Shown: positions 57,531 to 64,000 of the stretch, in pieces
Numbering within the stretch: the stretch's first letter is position 1
Layout of the letters: every line of letters begins with the position of its first letter
DNA from: Brienomyrus brachyistius
Taxonomy: Eukaryota > Chordata > Actinopteri > Osteoglossiformes > Mormyridae
DNA: 64,000 nucleotides
Assembly (NCBI RefSeq): GCF_023856365.1
Contig: NC_064552.1
Location: 7,927,160 to 7,991,159, forward strand
Reading direction: 5' to 3'
The notes under the pieces: model-generated
Told to the model about the DNA's origin: nothing
Databases searched by the model: none
The model's input: the letters and a program-made list of their open reading frames with translations, nothing else
Position numbers and translations under genes: made by a program

Positions 57531-58448
57531 GGAACTGGATGTGAGAATGGATGAGGGCAGAGGGGGAATTTAACACAGACAAACAGAATGAAAGACAAAG
57601 AGGAATTACCTGCTGAAGTATTCCGGCACACAAATCCCACAGCAATTTACTCACTGCTAACTGAGCACAGGAGGCTTGTTTGCATCTGTACAGATTCACC
57701 CAACATGTATGAACGCTTTTGTTTCTGCAGGCAGACGCGAGCTACTTTAACCCAATAAATTGCAACAGCCCAGTGCCGTCCTTTTATTGTCTAAATATCC
57801 TTAAAGCTGCTGCATTCAGGCATGCATATTTCATTTTCCTGTTAGGAGTCTTTGTTTCACATAGACGGCAAAGTCTTTGTGTAGCTTTTAAATGCACATA
57901 TTATATACAGCTGCCCCTCAAACTGTCCCTGATCTGCTATATCAACATACATTTAGAGACTGTATATTTATCTGTCTAAAATACACCGTTTATTAAAAAA
58001 AATACATCAAAAACACGCGTTAAACCTTGAAGGCCAACTTAATATTGCAACCATAAATGCATTTCAGTTGTTAATATTTTGTTATGCTTTTTAAAATGGT
58101 TCTACTTAAGGTAACGTCGAATCTTTTGTACTTGTAAAAAAATTAAGTAGGATGAGTAAAAGCTTAGAAGATATAACAGGTAATAGAACATTTTTTTCCA
58201 TTTACCCCAAATGACAAAACTACAATTTAATGAGCTGTTGCAGTAAAGGATACGCTGTTTTTATGAGCATGCTTTAAATTGCCAATGTTTTTTAATTTTA
58301 TTTCACTGATTTAACCCAGAACATAAACCAGGACTGAGTAAGTATGGGATACTTTAGGTATGTTATTGCTTGTAAAGTTTTAATGACACTGGAAACCAAA
58401 AACACAGCCAATAACCTTGTTGTCCTGTCCAAAACCTTCCGAGTCTTT

Positions 58449-58470
58449 GGGGGGGGGGGGGAGGGGGGGG
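58449..58470. repeat. Poly(G) tract, G13 A G8
   Basis: Thirteen G, one A, then eight G. Confidence 0.95.
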
Positions 58471-60022
58471 TGCTTGTGCACCCTTGTTGGAGAGTGTATT
58501 CTCATTACCATTGTACCTGTACTACATTAAATGTCACGGATGGTGGAGGGGCCTGGAAGATTAAGACTAATGCCACTGGCCTCAGGAACTCCGATTAGAA
58601 TCGCGCTCATTACTCAGAGCTCGTGACGGAAGCAATTTAAAGCTCTGGTCTTTACAGTACAAGGGGCAGGGCAGCACCCTGTCGCATAGTGGAGTTAACA
58701 CACACCCATTCACTACACTTTCATTATATCTGCCAAGGACACGCGAAGGCCAGTCGGCCACGGGGTTCATTGACACCATCCCCCGTTCTTCTCATATGCT
58801 GGACGAGGGGAAAAAAAATGCCATATTTTTTGCACTGTGGCTATTTTTGTATAAACAGCTTTAGTAATAGTACTTTGGAACAACATAAAGGGGCAGAACA
58901 AGAAAAATGCTTGCAGGTGTAGTAAATAATGAATTACTCACAGGGTACATATATGGCCCAGTAAGACCGGGCACTTCCACGGCAAATGCAGAAAATTAAA
59001 TTGTGGAAAATTGCCATATTTTTGTCATTTTTTGTGATATGACGGTCATTGTCAGCAGAGATGCGGCCATTTGGGACCCCCCCGTGATGCCTGACCAAAA
59101 AAAAAACCCGGTTTAGGACAGGGAAGCCTTCCATTTATTCACCAATTACCGTCTGTCTCAGTGGAGACTTCCTGATTGCGACAAGGGTGCACGGCTACGT
59201 GTAAAGTTGCATGACCTTACGGATGTTTTCATGCGTGAGGCAGTGTGGGATAAGAAGATTACTCTCAGGGCATGTGTGCTGTAAACAGAGAAAAGGGTGA
59301 GTTTATAATAAATCTCGTAGCGTGTGGAATCATTTCCTTCAGTTGACCTTGTACAGGCTGTTGGACAGGGTCAGTGAAAAGTGTGATATGAAATATGAGT
59401 GAGCAAAGCAGGTTGAACAGTAAATCAGTCTTGTATGTGATTAGCTTTGAAGTCCTACAAATATGAATCCAAGCCACTGTTCTCATTTTTTTAAAGAAAT
59501 TTATGGTCAGTGCAGACATATAACATTTTAGGTGCTATATTTAAAAATGCATTTTTATTAGGTCTTACATTGTATAAGGTAAAGAATAAAAACTTGAATA
59601 TTTAGAAGCTTTTGTATGCAAATACTTTATTTGTCAGTATAGTATAGTGGTTGATTCAGTATGTCTACAAGTATATAAATATATAGTTTAGTAAAGCTTG
59701 CTATTAAACTTGAAGTTTCCAGCTTATTGTCATATACGGATAACAATGAAACCTCATTACCTGTAATGAAATGTACATATCCTACATTATATTATCTATA
59801 GTGTAATGGTGAAAAGCGTGCTAATATATTTTGTTTTATTATTGTAAAGTATTCTGTATTTGCGTTGGTAATTTTATCTGTTATTATTTTAGAGGTTAAT
59901 ATTGTATTGATATTTGAAGCATTGTTCAAATGACGTGGGAATATGTTGAAGTCTGTGTTAATCTTCCATCATTGGCTAAAAGCCTGAAATCTACATGTTT
60001 ATAATGGGTCTGGTTTGGAAAA

Positions 60023-60039
60023 GGGGGGGGGGGGGGGGG
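60023..60039. repeat. Poly(G) tract, 17 G
   Basis: A pure run of 17 G. Confidence 0.95.
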
Positions 60040-60879
60040 AGGAAAACTAAGCTTATTTTGATGCCCCTCTGTGCTGTGAAGATACAGTTACAAGCTGTGA
60101 AAAATGGGCTTTACGGCCTGAAAGTCGACACTTAAACTCCCTGCTGCTTGTAAGGCAAACCATCTTCCAGCATTTTCCTCCCCTCTTTCTTCCTACAAAT
60201 GGGCATCAACAGGCCATGAAATAATCAATGCTGATCATCCGTCTTGGGCCCTGTCGATATGTTAATGACTTTGCCTCATCGTTATTGCTATACAGCCATA
60301 AATCATTCCCCTTACCAGAATGCTTAGCAGCTGCCGCAGCAAACCCCCGCCTTGGAATAAAATACAGTCTTTTAACAATTAATGTACAAGCATTCTGCTG
60401 CTCTGCACCTTGATTGTTTTCAGATTTTCTGAAAGCAGCAGGATAGATTGCAAATCAATAAAACAATAAGACAGAGGGTTTTAATAAAAGGGAAACTTGC
60501 AAGTAAATCATAGTGCTTTTCTCGACAGCACTGCATTCTGGGTAGGAAATAATTGGATACCTTGTATCCAGCAGTCATTTTTTTAAGGTTACTGTATAAG
60601 CACTTGTATCTTCTAGCTGGAACAAACTGTCTGGCTGAGCAGTGCTGTATTCATATCACATAGTATATTTTCTTGTCTTATCTTCCATCTATCCAAACAT
60701 GAACATACTTTTCCCTTTTATAATTGCAGTAATTTAAGTGCGGAATTACCTGAAGCTCTGTTTATTATTGTTAATCCACCAATCGCACACACCTCACGAA
60801 GCCGCATTGAGTAGTGCTACGGGTTAAATATGGGGTTAAAGCCCATCCCTGTTGCAAAACAAAAGGTGATCTGGGTTCT

Positions 60880-61200
60880 GAGTGAGGGTGATTTATTTTG
60901 GTTTACAGGATGTAACTGCAGGAAGCAGTTGTAAAGACATTAGCTGATTAAGGGAACAAAGACAATTAAAACTGATACGACTCGTCATAGAAGCGGCAAG
61001 CGCAGTCAGGATGGAAGTAATTTATTCAGCGGATTGTCCGAAAGCAAGAACTGTGCTGATGTACACTTTTGCAGCCGGACAGTGGAAAATGTGATGGTTG
61101 TTTCCTCTCCATGAATTACTCAGGCAGGAAGCCCGCTTGACGTACAGTGGATTGTTCAGCGTCCTGATAACAATTTAAATCCTGTTATGGTTAATACTGC
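60880..61200. promoter_or_regulatory. Conserved-noncoding-like block with SOX-homeodomain cluster
   Basis: GATTAAGGGAACAAAGACAA followed by TTAAAAC (60945-60971) packs a SOX core AACAAAG (60955-60961), a second ACAAT core (60962-60966) and an ATTAAA homeodomain core. GCTGATTAAGG and CATGAATTACTCAGG lie near it. Mixed composition, no repeats, no coding frame. One of the stronger enhancer candidates by motif density. Confidence 0.33.
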
Positions 61201-61837
61201 ATAATGGTGTAGTAAAAATTGAACATGACATACAAGCAATTTATTATCTATGTTTTTTAACCTTGAATATCAAACTGTTTGTTCATCCACATCCTTTTGA
61301 TTTACTGCAAAGTGCATATTTCATAAAAGCATGAATTTTTCATTACATGAAAGATGTGTTCGAGGGTGTTCATATATACAGCCACTTACACATTTATATG
61401 TGGTAAAACAAGGCATTTCATGGTGGATTTTGTTTCAAATACCGTGGAATGCAAGCCACAGCATATTTTTGCCTGTGTACTACAAGCTAATGTAAAATCC
61501 GTTTAATTTGAGAATAATAAAATGTGAAATCAAATGCAAAACAGCATTGAGCCCTTAATTGCATTTAGCACGCTTAAATATACTTAAGAATTCTCAGTCA
61601 GTTAGACCTGTTTTTCTAACTGTAGAATATAGGTTGCGAGGATATGTGGGTTAAGACTTATTATATAACTTAATTACTTGAAGACTTCATTAGCTAGTAC
61701 AATGGTATGATGAAAAGGTGAATGCTAGTTAGGTCTTGGGGTCTTGCATGCTGGTTGTTTTTGTCAAAGCAAGAAAACATTAGTGTCACTGGAGAACATG
61801 ACTGCTCCAGCTCGGTGGTCCTGAAACGTGGGGCTGT

Positions 61838-62021
61838 GGATAACGCATTATAGCCATGTTTATTATGCAGTATGAATGCTTTACGAAGCTCTCCTCTATA
61901 ATGCACTATAAATACCTTCATAATGCAATGCAAAGAATACTTAATTCTTATACAGACCATTATAATGCATTATGAAGGTATCTAGTGCATTATGGATGAC
62001 AGACTAAAGTAAAGTGTTACC
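61838..62021 (-). mobile_element. MITE with GGTAACAC-type end, same family as 6989-7639
   Basis: On the minus strand it opens GGTAACACTTTACTTTAGTC and continues with ATAATGCATTATAATGGTCT, ATAAGAATTAAG, and GAGAGCTTCGTAAAGCATTC, then CTATAATGCG. This follows the left half of the element at 6989 block by block. Rich in TAATGCATTATA palindromes. The other end (GGATAACGC at 61838) may be a true short terminus or a truncation. No target duplication was seen. Confidence 0.72.
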
Positions 62022-62074
62022 AAGCTTTCTTTGTGCATAATGTTATAAATATAGTCATGGTAGCTTTTATTATA

Positions 62075-62249
62075 CAGTCTGTCCCTGACTAGAGATTCCG
62101 TTTCAAGAAACGGGTCATATGTCGAAATGGACATATGTTGGTATAGGATAAAATTATAATTGTAATTGCATTTTTTTTTTTTTTTTTTAAATTTGGTTAC
62201 ATGTATGAGTCATCGTAAATTACATAGGTACTAAGTAGGGGAGAGTCTG
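62075..62249. mobile_element. Mariner/Tigger-like MITE, 175 bp
   Basis: Left end CAGTCTGTCCCTGACTAG; right end on the minus strand CAGACTCTCCCCTACTTAG. These are imperfect inverted ends. TA precedes the left end (62073-62074), and CA follows the right end, probably a mutated TA. The interior has GTCATATGTCGAAATGGACA followed by TATG, and a T20 run. Internally deleted and noncoding. Confidence 0.55.
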
Positions 62250-62318
62250 CACTTGTTTGTTTATTATGCATTAATGTCTCAAGAGATCTTGGCTATTTTA
62301 GTGAATTTGCCATTAGGG

Positions 62319-62326
62319 CCAGCAAA
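62319..62326. repeat. hAT target-site duplication, left copy
   Basis: CCAGCAAA, repeated exactly at 63250-63257. Confidence 0.88.
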
Positions 62327-63249
62327 TAGCGTAGCAGTACTCGAGACCAGCCTCAGGACCACTTTTTTGTGGTCTTGCTCTTGTCTCAGAATCGACTTTA
62401 TATTGACTTGTCTTGGTCTCAGACATAGAGAACTCAAAGTTTTATTTTAAGACAAAAAGCCTACATATTTATAACAATATTCATCTGTTTAACACAGCAC
62501 TGTGATTGGGTGTAAAATGTCCTGCTTCAAAGTTCAAATGCAGCCAATGAAGTGTGTCTTATTTGAAAAAAGTGTTACATTTGTTCCTTTCTTTAATGGC
62601 CAAATACCCTTCCCCACATCCCATAACCATCATACACTCTTAGGCACTCCAACTGAATTCCAGTCAACCATACATGTCGGCTAGTTCCTCTGTGATTAAA
62701 TTCGGCTATATACGTCATCAGGATATCATTCGCAAAGTAACTGCCAAAAAAAAAAATCATTCAGCAGTATGCAAAACGGAGACAGCCAGGAGAATATCCA
62801 ACTTTACCCGACACTTGGAGAGGAAGCTTAAGGTAAGTTAAGTAGCTAGCAAGCTAATGCTAACAACCTGTCTATGTTTCAGAAAAATCTTACGAACCCC
62901 TTATATAAAGACTAGTATACTATATATTTCAGTACCGCAGTTTCAGTTTTTGCTAGCAAACCTTAACATTTGCCATCTAAGGCATCTAAGCAGCCACTGT
63001 TAACTAGCACTGTCTACCTGATGTATTGAATTAAGGTAGTATGAAGGAATATAATGTAACACTAGACTGGGGGGACAGCACATGGTGACATTGTTTTTCT
63101 TAAGTTAAAGTTACGTTTTTGCTTGTGATGATTGCTGTAACTATAACTAGTCTGTTTCTGATCTTGACTTGGTCTAGTCTTGCCTTGATCTTGGTCTTGT
63201 CTTGGTCTTGATACACTCTGGTCTTGGCGATGACTTGACTACATAACTA
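62327..63249 (+). mobile_element. hAT deletion derivative, 923 bp, with BED zinc-finger exon remnant
   Basis: Perfect 8-bp target duplications CCAGCAAA flank the element. The left end (TAGCGTAGCAGTACTCGAGA, then GGTCTTGCTCTTGTCTCAG) and the inverted right end (TAGTTATGTAGTCAAGTCAT on the minus strand, with AAGACCAAGACAAGACCAAG inside) belong to a fish hAT family that I know by its GTCTTGGTCTTG-type subterminal repeats. At 62758-62832 one frame reads AVCKTETARRISNFTRHLER and continues KLK. This is the second half of a BED zinc finger, with the HLER spacing, and is followed directly by a consensus splice donor GTAAGT (62833-62838). The remainder of the transposase is deleted, so the copy cannot move by itself. 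Confidence 0.88.
62758..62832 (+). pseudogene. Decayed BED-type zinc-finger exon of hAT transposase
   Basis: A 25-codon open stretch ending at a GTAAGT donor. It retains one Cys and the SNFTRHLERK helix with the metal-binding His; the partner Cys and second His needed for zinc binding are not evident. It lies inside the 923-bp hAT element and is its only recognisable coding remnant. Confidence 0.6.
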
Positions 63250-63257
63250 CCAGCAAA
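63250..63257. repeat. hAT target-site duplication, right copy
   Basis: CCAGCAAA, identical to 62319-62326. Confidence 0.88.
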
Positions 63258-64000
63258 CACTCACCTTGTCATTTCACTTATTATTGGTTTATTGTTAGCA
63301 GACGGTATACATTTATAATCATAGCTCGTACTATGCTATTTTGAAGTAGGATTTTAAATTACTGAATAAAAACCCAAGTTAAAGAGAATTTACTTTAGCC
63401 TTGCTTTACATCTAAAGTGCTCGTTGGCCATATCTCAGGTTTGTTACATTGTTGATGTTTCTTCTCACTGCTTAGTACTAAAGTGATTAATCTGCTGTTC
63501 AGATTTATGCCAGCTTTGGAGGACATAACAGCAGTGTGTTTAAGTTTTACAAAATAAATGGAGAGCATTTCAATTGAGACAGATAGCAGACGTAGTCTGC
63601 GAAATGCAAAGTTTGACCTGTGGAAGTTACCTTTCTAAACTGTTTTTGTTACTAAGCATAAGAACATTAACTGTAGATGAGAAGGAAAGGGACTGTGCTG
63701 CAGAATTAGTGCAGCAGCCTTGCGGAAAACAAGCAGGGAGGATTTTATTTAAGTTTGTGGCTCCCAATAAAAAAGATGAGTGGCCAAATGCAATTACTCT
63801 TCCATCTTACAAGTTGGAATGTGCCCTTGTATGTCTACTTCCTGGCAATGGTTAAAAGTGAAATATGTATCTGTCCTGCTCCTTCCAGGTCTCGAGTTGT
63901 TTAAATATTCTTTGTGAGTCAGAAGATACATTATGGCCTCTTAAAATTTATCATAACAGTGGTAGATGTGACACTATGAAAATCCACCATTAATCTGGAA
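63258..64000. other. Gene-free stretch to window end
   Basis: No gene or transposon recognised. The part 63640-63860 is of mixed composition and stop-poor in one frame (93 codons from 63574) with GGCCAAATGCAATTACTC and CAGAATTAGTGCAGC cores. It is regulatory-looking, or less likely an unrecognised exon. Confidence 0.45.

Larger units (their letters stand above)
51062..62074. other. Long gene-free stretch
   Basis: No coding exon was proven. It contains the direct-repeat pair at 51.7-51.9 kb, the tandem duplication at 53.7 kb, several regulatory-looking or CpG-rich blocks, G/C tracts, and a MITE at 61838-62021, each listed separately. Confidence 0.5.

Noticed and set aside
57346..57573. Possible resemblance of RKRQAS...RRKSSP to the N-terminal exon of fibroblast growth factor homologous factors
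   Set aside because: Only a few scattered residues agree, the conserved start of that exon is absent, and the nucleotide sequence does not align. Treated as chance.
1..64000. CRISPR array, operon, phage, plasmid origin or bacterial gene cluster
   Set aside because: No regularly spaced repeats and no long frames; the repeat content is vertebrate throughout.
1..64000. Known microRNA genes
   Set aside because: I looked for several familiar mature sequences by eye (let-7, miR-1, miR-9, miR-10, miR-124, miR-137, miR-181 types) and found none; absence of others is not excluded.
1..64000. Endogenous retrovirus or LINE coding remnants
   Set aside because: No reverse-transcriptase, integrase or LTR pattern was recognised, though short decayed fragments could be missed without a search.

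Overview
The window looks like a gene desert or a very long intron from a ray-finned fish nuclear genome. No protein-coding exon, rRNA, tRNA, bacterial operon, phage or CRISPR array could be supported. The longest open frames (up to 177 codons) lie on microsatellites or retroposons. The vertebrate/teleost call rests on repeats I recognise by pattern: a 5S-rRNA-type SINE (SINE3-like), a CATC/GATG-tailed teleost retroposon present in four copies, a tRNA-like SINE, several hAT relics with BED zinc-finger remnants, palindromic MITEs ending in GGTAACAC-type termini, and a Tigger/pogo-type MITE. The species cannot be fixed from the sequence. All family names are from memory and were not checked by search.

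Layout. 1-2885: single-copy AT-rich DNA. 2886-3633: hAT relic. 3634-6988: unique DNA with one regulatory-looking block. 6989-7639: a MITE interrupted by a second, palindromic MITE that has an 8-bp target duplication. 7640-20899: mostly unique DNA with a long GT microsatellite, a degenerate CATC-family retroposon (10.3-10.56 kb), poly(G)/poly(C) tracts and several conserved-noncoding-like blocks. 20.9 kb: CATC-family fragment. 25.16-25.32 kb: tRNA-like SINE. 27.51-27.94 kb: truncated SINE3-like element. 28-41 kb: the longest run with few repeats, with many regulatory-looking blocks. 41.15-42.13 kb: two adjacent DNA-transposon relics. 43.7, 45.6-45.9, 47.85-48.15 and 50.88-51.05 kb: further mobile elements. 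53.73-53.86 kb: local tandem duplication. 57.03-57.53 kb: the strongest CpG-rich islet, the best candidate for a promoter or 5' exon. 61.84-63.25 kb: three DNA transposons in a row, the last a 923-bp hAT with perfect 8-bp target duplications and a decayed BED exon with a splice donor.

What the window may do. With no genes, any function is probably cis-regulatory. About twenty 100-450 bp segments combine mixed composition, freedom from simple repeats, and closely spaced SOX, TCF/LEF, MEIS/TALE, POU and homeodomain-type sites. This is the usual appearance of conserved enhancers around a vertebrate developmental regulator. Conservation cannot be tested here, so these calls are deliberately low-confidence. 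Besides the transposon structures, the most unusual genome-level trait is at least twelve pure G or C tracts of 11-27 bases in 64 kb. I found no convincing new biological system.
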